64,000 bases of DNA. Origin: Adiantum capillus-veneris (Eukaryota; Streptophyta; Polypodiopsida; Polypodiales; Pteridaceae). The notes below the pieces were generated by a model. It had not been told where the DNA came from, made no database searches, and saw only the letters and a program-made list of their open reading frames with translations. Location of the stretch: positions 35,181,125 to 35,245,124 of the forward strand of contig CM043966.1 of NCBI GenBank assembly GCA_014529385.2. Direction: 5' to 3'. The position numbers were made by a program, and so were the translations under genes. Of this stretch, positions 1 through 9,599 are shown piece by piece (within the stretch, counting starts at the first letter, position 1; every line of letters starts with the position of its first letter).

Positions 1-6
1 CACAAA

Positions 7-220
7 CACTATAAGAGGAGTTGTCTATAACTGCGTCCATAGCCGCGGACAAACAAAGGAAAAAGGAGAGAGAAAAATTTACGGGAGCGGATTTAACCGC
101 GGCTATGGACGTGATAGTGGTTTATCAGCAATAAACGCGGTAATAGTCACGGCAATATATACGCTTCTATTATCGCGCCAGTTGCTGCATTTATTACCGC
201 GTTTATTGTTGCTACACGCC
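7..220 (-). mobile_element. CACTA-A terminus and subterminal repeats
   Basis: The sequence at position 7 begins CACTATAAGAGG, the expected start of a CACTA terminal inverted repeat. It is followed by two inverted-repeat pairs: a GCGTCCATAGCCGCGG-like arm near 32-47 answered near 97-112, and a CAATAAACGCGGTAATA arm near 130-147 answered near 193-212. Such GC-rich subterminal repeats are typical TNPA binding sites. The TNPA-like gene on the minus strand (471-13272) ends toward this terminus, so this should be its 3' end. The opposite terminus was not found in the window. Confidence 0.6.
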
Positions 221-1311
221 AATTCAAAAATAAGGGTGCTCACCCAAATGAGCACCTTTATTTTTGACCTACATAAAACAATGACACATCAATTGTTGTT
301 TGGAAGAGTATAAAAAATACCAAAGAATTAAAATTGAATTTACTTTTGCCTTGACAATTCAAAATGCAGAAGATCATTTATTTAAAAAAGTTACAATAAA
401 AAGTAAATAGTTGTATATACATTGTGCCACATTGGGACTTTACGAAAGTTTGGACAAAATATTTTTCTATCTAATCCTCCTCTATCTTGTCATCGTCCAG
501 AGGCATGTATGTTTGATCACTTTGACTCTACATAAACCCAAACCAAATTAAACAATTATCAACAGCTCAAAACAATTGATACAAAATTACTTGTTTAAAC
601 TTACCGCTTGTAGTGATCCAACCGCCGCGTCGAATTGCCCGTGAGAGATGTGGTTGTTTTCGAACAACCATCGCCAAGTATCAAATTATGTATGTCGCTC
701 CCGATACTTGACCATCTCTCTGATTGGTCGAGAGAGAGTGATATTTTCCTAAGTTAGCAATAACAGTACCAAATCATCAACTACAATCTTTATAATCATC
801 CATCGACGTTATAATTCAATTAATCTTACATATTTATCCTTCCAAGCTCCCTTGCCTCCTGAGCCATAGTGTGTGGGAGTTTGTCTTGCACGAGCCTCAG
901 GTTGTTGTTTGTATGATGAGCCCGTCGCAACTTGATCGCTCTTTTCTTGAATTGCCCATTCCCACTCCGCGTCTGCCATGTTGCCACCGCGGTAACTCCT
1001 GTCTGGATCTCTGAGCTGGTTGGCTGTTGTGCACCGCACACTGGACTGCTTGTTTTTCAGAAATGTTTTTATGTAGCCCTCCAACCATCGTTGTGAAAAA
1101 CATTGATCAGGGGCGTTTGGAAATCTAGCTAACAGAGCATCCTCAATGTACCGTGCATGATCGGTCTCTAAACTTTATAAAACAGTTCTTATACGTTGAA
1201 TGTATAAGAATTTGTACATGGCATCGAAATGCCCTGCCCTGTGCTGTGCCGAAGTCAACCTCCCCGCCATATTTAACCATGTAGTAGCACTACAAGAGGC
1301 TCTTCACATTA

Positions 1312-1524
1312 GCGACGCTCACACAGCGACGCTCAAAAAAAAATTTCCCGGCGTCGCTATGAGCGTCGCTATAAGCGTCGCTATGAGCGTCGCAAATTTA
1401 CAAAGAAATTTGCGACGCTCATAGCGACGCTTATAGCGACGCTCATAGCGACGCCAGCTGGGGTAAAAAAAATAACCGAGCGCGCCCAAAAACTCAGATC
1501 TCAGATCTGAGTTTTTCGGCGCCC
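1312..1524. repeat. Left subterminal array of CACTA-B with a 50-bp perfect palindrome
   Basis: The motif AGCGTCGCTATA/G recurs every 12 bp. Positions 1350-1399 and 1406-1455 are exact reverse complements of each other, separated by six bases (ACAAAG). A second hairpin lies at about 1487-1522, built around AAAAACTCAGATCT. Repeats of this kind next to CACTA termini are the known binding sites of TNPA proteins; the binding here is inferred. Confidence 0.85.
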
Positions 1525-1550
1525 TCAAGCAAAGAGCAGGTAACGCTCTC

Positions 1551-1586
1551 CCTCACTCTCTCTCTCTCTCTCTCTCTCTCTTTTTC

Positions 1587-1632
<46 letters not shown>

Positions 1633-1752
1633 AGAGGAAGGAGAGCCAGGTATGCTCCTTCCCTCTCCTCATTCTCATGTTCCCTTCCCCTCTTTCTCTC
1701 TCCCTCGCTCTCTCTCTCACACACACACACATACACACACACATATAGTGTT

Positions 1753-1810
<58 letters not shown>

Positions 1811-2035
1811 CAAAAACGCACACACATACATAAACAAAGAATGCACACACACATTGAGAGAGAAAAAGAGAGAGAGAGCATGCATAAACAAAAAACGCAC
1901 GCATTGAGAGAGAAAAAGAGAGAGAGAACATGCATAAACAAAAAACGCACACATTGAGAGAGGAAAAGAGAAAAAAACATGCATACGATCCAAAAAAACG
2001 CACACACATTGAGAGAGAAAGAAAGAGAAACTAAG
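1551..2035. repeat. Compound microsatellites and a 50-bp minisatellite
   Basis: TC and AC tracts at 1551-1630 and 1690-1745, then a GA tract at about 1755-1808. From about 1840 to 2030 a unit of roughly 50 bp (CGCACACATTGAGAGAGAAA followed by GA-rich sequence and ACATGCATAAACAAAAAA) is repeated about four times. Long open frames here on both strands are only low-complexity translation. Confidence 0.85.
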
Positions 2036-2039
2036 GGAG

Positions 2040-2279
2040 CGTCGTAGGAAACTAATTAAAATTAAAAGACCTAAAGATCTAGCCGACGAGGAGTTGAACT
2101 GAAGACCTATTATTCAAGAGAGAAATGGCATAATCAATCTATCATACTTGGCATGGGTGATAGAAAGGTTATACCATTTATCTCTTTTTATTGGCACACA
2201 CATCCACACACGCGCACACACACAGGAAGAAGAGAGTTATAACGTCGTAGGAAACTATTTTAAAAGACGTTAAAGATTG
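2040..2279 (-). repeat. Short direct repeats around a tRNA-like (SINE-like) segment
   Basis: CGTCGTAGGAAACTA followed by AAAAGACCTAAAGAT-like sequence occurs at 2040-2079 and again at 2242-2279. Between them, read on the minus strand, lies a segment with AGTTCAACTCC resembling a polymerase III B box and an upstream GATAGATTGATTATGCC stretch. A degenerate tRNA-derived SINE is possible, but I cannot fold a tRNA from it. Confidence 0.3.
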
Positions 2280-2670
2280 GGTTATATGTAGACTTACATT
2301 AAATTAGATTTAGGTTTATTTTTAACTAGATTTACATTTATTTAAGCTAGATTTAGATTTATGTTATATTAGATTAGATGCGGGTCTCCATAGACTGCGA
2401 TGCCTGCATGAAGCGGGTGAAGAAAGCCCTCAATGGAATATAGGGTATTGCTGCCTTCACTCATAGTGGGCTCCGTCGATCCAAAAGTACTGGTGAAATG
2501 TCTTCAGAAGATAGGGAAGAAGGTGGATCTTCAGGGCGGCAAGAGTCACTACATCCCCGACACAATGACCATCTAGACAACCTCTAGTCATTAGACTTAC
2601 GTTAAATTAGATTTAGCTTTATTTTTAGTTAGATTTACGTTTATTTAGATTTACGCTTATTTACGTTAGA
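2278..2670. repeat. AT-rich direct repeats flanking the captured HMA fragment
   Basis: An 80-100 bp AT-rich block beginning TAGACTTACATTAAATTAGA (2289 onward) recurs with small changes from about 2592 (TAGACTTACGTTAAATTAGA). The two copies bracket the gene fragment at 2378-2576. Confidence 0.7.
2378..2576 (+). pseudogene. Captured fragment of a heavy-metal-associated (HMA) domain gene
   Basis: From ATG at 2378 the frame reads MRVSIDCDACMKRVKKALNG and then hits a stop. After a one-base shift the next frame reads GSVDPKVLVKCLQKIGKKVD and continues to a stop at 2574-2576. The CxxC metal-binding motif (CDAC) followed by RVKKAL, and the later GSVDP...VL.KCLQKIGKKVDL, match the ferredoxin-like HMA fold found in plant metallochaperones and isoprenylated HIPP proteins. 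It lies inside CACTA-B, upstream of the transposase and between AT-rich direct repeats, so it is most likely a host gene piece picked up by the element. It covers roughly one HMA domain and is frameshifted, so no function is expected. Confidence 0.75.
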
Positions 2671-2769
2671 TCGAGTCCACGCAAGAATTACTTACGGTTT
2701 AGGGTTTAGAGTTAGACGAACAGTGAAAAGATCTACTGTGAAAAGATGTTAAGATGAAGTGAAGTGCTA

Positions 2770-2945
2770 CAGCTAGAGAAGAGGCAAAGGGATTTTGTCC
2801 ACTACATGCAGTATCATGTAGACGTGGGTGTCTAGATTTCTTGTACCCACAAATATAGGTATTGACCAATAAAGACGAGATTATAACCCGGTGGTTCTGA
2901 TCTCCGTGCACCTCTAGACCGAGGTGTGCGGGGATTGGACATGAC
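2770..2945 (+). promoter_or_regulatory. Conserved leader/promoter block of the CACTA-B transposase gene
   Basis: About 175 bp upstream of the TNP2 start is closely matched by 38385-38560 in CACTA-D. Shared stretches include AGAGGCAAAGG, TTGACCAATAAAGACGAGAT, ACCCGGTGGT and CTCTAGACCGAGGTGTGCGG. An AT-rich CAAATATAGG could act as a TATA element. Conservation between two otherwise diverged elements suggests a functional promoter or leader; this is inference. Confidence 0.5.
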
Positions 2946-2960
2946 TAGAGAATGTGAGGT

Positions 2961-2961
<1 letters not shown>

Positions 2962-3018
<57 letters not shown>
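2962..3018. repeat. (GA)n microsatellite before the TNP2 start
   Basis: A pure GA tract of nearly 60 bp sits immediately upstream of the first transposase exon. CACTA-D has a GA tract in its own first exon region (38850-38942). Confidence 0.9.
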
Positions 3019-3022
<4 letters not shown>

Positions 3023-3084
3023 GACGAAGAATGCCAATAGAATATTAAATTTGTTGTTTAGGTTATAAGTTTTTTATCCTCATT

Positions 3085-6000
3085 ATGAGTAGCGACGAGG
3101 ATGTGGGACCGTCCAACCGAAACACCTATCTCTCAACGAGGGTCTTATGTCCTTGTAATCAATGCAAGCATGCTGTGCGACGGACAAGACGTGTTTCTTT
3201 GCAGCACGTTCGTGAATTTGGCGAGTTCGATCCATCTATTATAGATCGAGTTGTTGCCAATTATAACTCGTCGGACTCTGACGTTGGCCAACAAGCAGCA
3301 ATCTTGCAACCCAATAGACGTATTCGCAGGCGCTTTGGTCAAGCAGCATATGTGAGGCCACAAGATGTAGCCTCTGACAGCTCGGGGGATGATCATGCAG
3401 AGCACATTCCCAACGAGGCAATGTTTGAGCCCGAGATTGATGAAATGATCGAGACGATCATGGATTCAGAAAGGCTTATCTATGATGATATGAAAAGTGA
3501 AGCCGATACATCATTGTATAATGGAGCACGTATGTCTAGATTGAAAGCACTCCTGGTTCTTCTCAACATGCAGGCAAAGTTTGGATGGAGTGACACTAGC
3601 GTCACAGCGCTTTTCAGGTGATCTATTACAATTAGTTTACTTTAATAGAACTCATGGTGTATAATGATCTGATAGATTTTTACACGACTGTATCATATTT
3701 TTATGTTGTGTAGATTGCTGAAAGAGCACATTCTACCAGCTGACAATGTGATGCCAGATTCCCGAGATGAAGCAAGAAAGATTTTGCGAAACTTGGGGAT
3801 GGATTACAATTCTATCCACGCTTGTCCTAATGACTGCATTCTTTTCAGAGGGGAATACACAGACATGGAGAAGTGTCCGAAATGTGATTCCGAAAGATAT
3901 CGAGTAGATCTCCACGGGACAAAAATTCCACAAAAGGTTTTGCGACATTTTCCTTTGCTTCCTCGCATCAAGCATTTCTTCGAATGTAAGTCCATGGCCG
4001 CCCTAGCATCATGGCATGAGGAGAATAAATCTTCGGATGGTGTGCTACGAATTCCTGCAGATTGCGCAGCCTGGAAACATATAGATGGAACATGGTCGGA
4101 TTTTGCCAGGGAAGCTCGAAATTTGCGCTTAGGCCTGGCTATGGATGGCGTAAATCCATTTGGTCAAAGATCAACATCTTACAGTGTATGGCCCGTTGTC
4201 ATCGTCAACTACAACATTCCCCCGTGGTTGACTACGAAGAAGGGGCACCTATGGCTAAGCTTGATTGTGCCAGGGCGATATAAAGTGGGGAATATGGATG
4301 TGTATCTTCGTCCACTATTGGAAGAGCTACAACAATTGTGGATTGGCATAGAGGTGGTGGATATGAGCCGACACACAGGACGACGGAATGCTTTGATCAG
4401 AGGTTTCTAATGTGGACCATGCATGACTATCCCGGGCTAACAGAATGCTCAGGTGATCTATTGACACTCCTCTCTCAGACACTGTAAATCTTGTTTTTCC
4501 CCATAGTTGATCTATTATCATGTGTATACATGCAGGGCTTCAAACAAGCGGATACAGAGCATGTGTCACATGTGGACCTAGATGAATGCACGTAGGGCAC
4601 CCTCACTGAAGAAGCAAATCTACGAAGGTCATCAAGCGTATCTTCCGGAGAATCATGTGTTACGCGACGGCTTTTTGGGAAGAGAGCCACCAAGGATGTC
4701 TGCACAAGCATGGTTAGAGCAGAAGGAGATGTGCGATGACGGATTGCCTCCAGGGATGAAGAGACTATCTCTATGGTACGAGTTACCATACTGGCCTCGA
4801 CTCGTGATCAATCACTTGCTCGATCCAATGCACATATTCAAGAATGTGGGTAATCTACTATGGGACCATTTGACCGGCAAGAAAGATACTTTGGGAGCCA
4901 GAGTTGACCTTAGAAATGTGGATCGTATGGAGCAATATTGGCCGCAAACAGCGTCTGATGGATCGATAAAACTTCCTAAAGCACCATGGATTTTCACAGG
5001 AGCCCAAGAACGCAAAGTAAAAGAGGCCATTCGATCTTTGCGGACCCCCACTGGCGTAATGCACTCGCTCCGAACGTGTTTTACTAAAGAAGGAAAGCTT
5101 ACCGGTTTGAAGTCACACGATTGGCATAAAATGTGTCAGGTACGTTCATAGTGGACTTTAATATCATTGCATAAAATGTGGACTTTAATATCATTGCTGC
5201 ACATACTTTACAGTTTATTTTACCGGTTGCCATTGAGGGATGTTTGTCTCTCGACATCCGTAACACAATCTACAAACTTGCAAAGCTGGTGCAATGGATC
5301 TCACAAAAGGAGATCGACGTAGACTCCATACCATTCGCCAAACTAAATGCTGCGGAGCTTGTGTGCATGTTTGAGAAACATTTTCCTACTACAATGCTAA
5401 CCATTCAGGTGCATCTTCTTGTTCACATAGTTGATGAGGTGGAAATAGCTGGCACAGTTCATTCCAGATGGATGTTCTTCTTAGAGCGTTTCATGAAAAC
5501 GCTTAAGGGATATGTGCGTCAAAAGGCACGTCCGGAGGGTAGCATGGCAGAAGGTTGGTTGGTATCAGAGTCCCTAGTGTACATTGGAGAGTGGCTAGAC
5601 GGATTTGATAAATCCCGGGACACGCTATGGCGAACCATAGATGATGAGCGCATATCTGGGATTGTCATGTGCAATCTCGGTGTTGAGAAGAAGATGACGG
5701 AAGATCTAGAGGCTAAAATCAACCGATTTTGCATGCTTCACAATCCAGTGATGCAAAAGTGGATTTCACAATATGAGGATGCAAAGCAAGAGCGACAAAG
5801 GGCACGAATCGAGTGGAGACGGGGAAGACGACCACCGATGCACTATCCAGCGGTTCTGGAGAGCCTACCAACCTTCATGAGCTTAAGATGGTTGCACAAC
5901 CAATTGAAAAGCGCACAACAATGCGGTGACGAAGTGACTGAAGAAGAGTGGGAGTACTCTCGGGGTTGCGCGACCAAGGTAAGTTTGCAATGTACGACTA

Positions 6001-6811
6001 GCAAGTGACTTTATTTATAAACGTTTGAACGGCCACTCATAATCTTTGTTCGTTGTAGTATAAGTCATACACAGCAGCATGGTGTAAAGGTCGACATTTT
6101 AGGGTGGAACGAATCGACAAAAAGCGTTTTACTCAAGATTGTGGAATCATGGCAAAATTTGAACAGTCTAGTCGACGACGTTCCTCTGATGCAGATCCTG
6201 TGGTGGCGGAACTCACTTACTTCGGCACGCTGCAAGAGATTTTGAGGATCGATTACAGAGGATTTTTTGTCGACTTGTTCGACGTGCAATGGTTCAAGAT
6301 AATCATGGAGGGTCGAAACGCTACTGTGCGTAGAGGAGAGTCTGGTTTTCTTGAGGTGGATTCTACTAAGAAATGGACTGACCTAAGAGACACTTTCGTA
6401 CTACCCGAGCATTGTGAACAAGTAAGTATATAAATAGTTAACATCCCCCTTTTACAAGTTATGTGCTTGAAAGCTCTCATGTAAGTTATGTGGCTCTGGC
6501 AGGTAGTATTTCATCCTACAAAGTCTACATCAAACTGGTGGTACGTCATAGAGGTAGCCCCTCGTAGTGCAAGGACGTATGAAGGCTACCATGTGCCAAT
6601 CACAACGACATCAATGGAGGAGATCAGAGAAGATGCTCAATCAGAAGCCGCTGCGGTGGTGCCAGACGAGCATCAAGATGCTACTACTCTATATGGGGTG
6701 CATGCAGAGGAGCTACAAAATGAAACAGAGGATATGTGTTTAAACGGAGAGCTCTATATAGATATAGGAAGTTATGCTGAGTTATGCGAGGATGAGAGAG
6801 AGATCTCTTAA
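3085..6811 (+). CDS. TNP2-type CACTA transposase (CACTA-B), nearly intact
   Basis: Catalytic transposase gene. Exons by GT..AG and protein continuity: 3085-3617, 3714-4452, 4536-5139, 5214-5978, 6059-6421, 6503-6811. Exon 1 carries a Cys-rich transposase-associated domain (CPCNQC). Exon 2 starts the TNP2 domain with ACPNDC, CPKC, VLRHFPLLPRIKHFF, PADCAAWK, LAMDGVNPFG and YNIPPWL; DGVNPFG and MDVYL hold candidate catalytic aspartates. Exon 3 has LLDPMHIFKNVG. Exon 4 matches the DUF4218 region (MHLLVH-like QVHLLVH, HSRWMFFLERFMKTLKG). Exons 5-6 match DUF4216 (YFGTLQEI, DTFVLPEHCEQ) and end in an acidic tail. A one-base loss near 4408 and a shift near 4583 break the frame. No in-frame stops other than those caused by the shifts were seen. 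Confidence 0.88.
5140..5213 (+). other. Intron 3 of the CACTA-B transposase with an internal tandem repeat
   Basis: The intron joins MCQ to FILP. Inside it GTGGACTTTAATATCATTGC occurs twice in a row, about 26 bp apart. The same intron position is kept in CACTA-C (about 18139-18222) but the intron is absent from CACTA-D. Confidence 0.8.
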
Positions 6812-7083
6812 AGCCACAAATATTGTATTTGAACAATTTTGCTCCGTGCTGTAAAAGCTCTAGCTCTCTAAGTACCTTCCATGGTGTATAACGCTCTTTT
6901 CTACTCGCGCTCACATCTTTTGATTGAAAATTCTGAGTTTTCGACTTGCCTCTTCTATCACTCGATTCATTGCGTCATTGTATTTATATGCGTCATTACG
7001 TCATTGTATTTAATGGTCTTTGCGTCATTGTCTACTCTATTCATTCAATATTAAGTTTAAATATTCGTGTGTTTAATGCAGGT

Positions 7084-8397
7084 ATGGATGATGAGGAGTT
7101 TCTTTCTTCTTTGTCACCGCAGCAGAGACAGTGGTACGTGGAGCGTCATCGCTCTGGCGCATCATCGCGCGTTCCTACACCATCCGCATCTCCCTCTCTT
7201 TCGGAGCATTCGGCGCGCTCCGAAGCTTCGGCGTCGACGAGACGAGCTTCACACTCGTCTAGACACCGGCGCTCTAGTGGTGGCGGTGGCGGTTGTTGTG
7301 GGGATTCCGCCACCGATGCCTCCACACCGCCTCGTGTTCGACGAGGCTCTTTACCCTCCCCTTCTTTGCCCGCCCCCACACCAGCCACAGCATCGCCATC
7401 TACGCCAGGTTTTGCACGGCTGACTGTTCCTAGAAGCTACACACCTCTACCTACTCCGCCAGGAGCCACCCCACTCGACACTCCTCGCTTCGGGGCCCAG
7501 ACGCCGGTGGAGACACCTGACGTCCGTACCCCCATCGACACGCCGCTAGAGACCCCTGCCGGGACACCCAGGTTCACGCGTCACCGGCCAGAGGGCTTGC
7601 CTTACTCCGTCGACATCAGCGGCGGCATCATCATGGATGATGACGGCAAGAAGGTGATCTCGCGCATGCGTGGTCTTTGCTCTCAGCTGTTTAGACACTA
7701 TATACTAAACAAATGGAGTGAAGTACCAAGTGATTTAAAAAACAGAGTCATCAGCATACTTCATGATGAGTTTCCCGTTCCAACACGGGATCAGCGCTTC
7801 AATGAAGACCTGATGAAGATTCGAATGCGCGAATACTGCAAACACAAGCGTTCCGAAGTGCAAAAAGCAATCAAGAATGGGTGGAATAGGCCAGATTGGC
7901 TGGCCAAAGAAGATTGGAAGAATGCGAAGAAAGCAGCGCGCGAGAATCCCGACAAGTGGAAGCAACAAAAGGATGCAGCCAGAGCGCGAGTAGAGGCAGG
8001 GAGCTCGCACCACTTGGGGAGCGGTGGATGGGCATCATTTGAGGCCGATTTTGTAAGTCTTTTCACATTGCTCTTTATGCATGTTCGATAGTTTAGGGTT
8101 TATGAGTTTTTTAGTTCTAACATAATGAAATCTTTGTATGTTTTGACAGTGGTCGATGACAGGACGTGATCCCACACCGTACGAGCGCGAGTACGCAGGC
8201 AGGAAGGGCTTAAACGCCCTGATGGACATTCTCAGTTCTCGCGGCGGCATGGTTAGTATTAGGGTTTACTCTTTTTTATTTTTTGTATTGTTTTATAAAT
8301 GTCGTTATATGTTTATACTTACTGAAAACTGTCTTATTGTCTTTTTTTGCAGAATCCGACAGATACGCCGCTTGGACGCGATGAGACGTCTGATTAG
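7084..8397 (+). CDS. TNPA-like subterminal-repeat-binding protein (CACTA-B)
   Basis: Second gene of the element. The start is MDDEEFLSS at 7084, just after a TTTAATGCAG acceptor, so a 5'-UTR intron or alternative splicing from the upstream transcript (as in maize En/Spm) is likely. Exons: 7084-8052, 8150-8251, 8353-8397 (ends DETSD). Residues 1-90 are Ser/Arg-rich, followed by a Gly/Cys run (GGGGGCCGD) and a Pro/Thr-rich stretch with repeated TP pairs. From about residue 195 comes the conserved region: SQLFRHYILNKWSEVP, HDEFPVPTRDQRFN, RPDWLAKEDW and HLGSGGWASFEADF, which fits the plant Ptta/En/Spm family (Pfam PF03004 type). It appears intact. Role in binding the GCGTCGC subterminal arrays is known for the family and inferred here. 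Confidence 0.78.
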
Positions 8398-8459
8398 ACG
8401 ACGTCAGTTTAGCCATAGCTAGATAGCATTAGTTTAGGGTTTCTCATAGCTTATGTATC

Positions 8460-8755
8460 ATGAGACGGATTTTATACGTCTTTTTGAACCATGTATATTA
8501 TTACATTTGTCACCGCAATTCCTTTTGCCAATCAATTCTTTATGCCTATGATGTTGTACAATTGTCATTATTACATTTGCCAATCAATTCAGTTTGTCTA
8601 TGATGTGTACAATTGTCAATTTTGCAAACAATGCGTCTTGTGGGTGACTATTTTGGGTCTATTATTTACCTTTGCACTTTTTTTAAAAAGTGAATCAAGT
8701 ACAATATGGTTGATGGGTGGCAGGCATTCAATGCCCTGCCACCAAAAAAATATTC
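8460..8755. other. Spacer between TNPA and right subterminal array
   Basis: AT-rich sequence with imperfect short repeats (TACAATTGTCA and ATTACATTTG twice each). A small inverted repeat, GGCAGGCATT...AATGCCCTGCC, lies at 8721-8742. No gene seen. Confidence 0.6.
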
Positions 8756-8757
8756 TC

Positions 8758-8975
8758 TCAGGCGTCGCTATATGCGTCGCTATTTATGGCTCTGTAGCGT
8801 CGCTATATGCGTCGCTATACTCTTCTGTGAGAGCGTCGCTATAAGCGTCGCTATAGGCGTCGCTATGAGCGTCGCTATATAGCGACGCCTATAGCGACGC
8901 CTATAGCGACGGCTATAGCGACGCATATAGCGACGCTCTCGTAGCGACGCTTATAGCGACGCCGGGGGTTATAAA
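8758..8975. repeat. Right subterminal array of CACTA-B
   Basis: About eight GCGTCGC units read forward and about seven GCGACGC units follow in reverse, mostly 12 bp apart, meeting at CGTCGCTATATAGCGACG near 8866-8888. The whole block can fold as one long hairpin. The same unit forms the left array (1312-1455). Confidence 0.88.
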
Positions 8976-9032
8976 AACCCAGTGTATTTCCGTCGCTAAG
9001 AGCGTCACAAGAGCACATAACCTCTTGTAGTG

Positions 9033-9249
9033 TAGCAACCATGCGTGTCTGACACAGGTGCGTCAGTATCCTTGTCCTTTGCGTCAGGGACGGCACGCTT
9101 TGAAAGTGGGGACTCTGTTCCCCCACCACTACCAAAACATGCGAAACCACAAGATCTACGGACGCTTTGTCTCTCACGGCGCTCGCTGCCCTGAGACGAG
9201 CGTCGACGCGCGCTCCCAAAGGAAGTGAATGGAGTGGTGTAGGACCTTG
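9033..9249 (-). pseudogene. Isolated middle piece of the CACTA-A TNPA-like exon
   Basis: This 217-bp block lies between CACTA-B and Copia-1. On the minus strand one frame reads QGPTPLHSLPLGARVDARLR and continues open; it continues the TP-rich frame found at 12764-12970. It is the part of the old exon between the two insertion points. Confidence 0.6.
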
Positions 9250-9438
9250 TGTTGGGGTATAGGCGCCTGTGCCTTGCCTGGCCGCACAGAGTCTGGGCGC
9301 CCACTGACTTGTATACCTTATACATAGCATAAGTGTATAGGGGGCTGCTCACTTTTTGGAGTCTCCCCACCCATATTTGAGTCGTGTGTCTCCTTCTCTC
9401 TCTCACTCTCCGTCTGTGGTGCTCCCCGATCCCCTTCA
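9250..9438 (+). repeat. 5' LTR of Copia-1
   Basis: 189 bp from TGTTGGGGTATA to CCCCGATCCCCTTCA, with TG..CA ends. It differs from the 3' LTR (12575-12763) at about seven positions by eye, near 3.7 percent. Confidence 0.93.
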
Positions 9439-9440
9439 AT

Positions 9441-9452
9441 TGGTATCAGAGC
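9441..9452 (+). promoter_or_regulatory. Primer-binding site (initiator Met tRNA type)
   Basis: TGGTATCAGAGC starts two bases after the 5' LTR. It is the standard plant Copia site complementary to the 3' end of initiator methionine tRNA. Confidence 0.95.
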
Positions 9453-9599
9453 TTTGGCTTCGCGCGACAGATGGAGTGCTATAGAAGAGTGAGCTTTCGA
9501 CTATGGTGAGCTCGCTTTCGGTGGAAGCTTGAGATCGGTGAGCAAACACCAGATCTGTGCTCATGGAAGCTTGAGGGAAGAGTGTATTACAAGTGTGTA

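Larger units (their letters stand above)
1288..9032 (+). mobile_element. CACTA-B, complete En/Spm-type transposon
   Basis: The element starts CACTACAAGAGG at 1288 and ends CCTCTTGTAGTG at 9032, a perfect 12-bp terminal inverted repeat. It is flanked by the trinucleotide TAG on both sides (1285-1287 and 9033-9035), the 3-bp target duplication expected for CACTA elements. It is 7,745 bp long. Inside, in order, are a left subterminal palindrome, microsatellites, a captured HMA fragment, a TNP2 transposase gene, a TNPA-like gene and a right subterminal array. It sits inside the TNPA-like exon of the older CACTA-A. The transposase gene carries small frameshifts, so this copy is probably no longer autonomous. 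Confidence 0.93.

Noticed and set aside
7-119. A 113-bp complete CACTA MITE from CACTAT (7) to ATAGTG (119)
   Set aside because: The inverted repeat continues as subterminal structure beyond 119 and the TNPA-like gene points to this end, so it is better read as the terminus of CACTA-A.
1312-1455. CRISPR-like array of evenly spaced repeats
   Set aside because: The units are contiguous 12-bp CACTA subterminal sites with no unique spacers, and the genome is that of a plant.
1494-2009. Long open frames over the microsatellites on both strands (up to 171 residues)
   Set aside because: They consist of Ser-Leu, Arg-Glu, Cys-Val and His-Thr runs from TC, GA, AC and TG repeats; open in several frames at once, so not coding.
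2078-2175. A tRNA gene on the minus strand
   Set aside because: A B-box-like AGTTCAACTCC is present, but no acceptor or anticodon stem can be formed.
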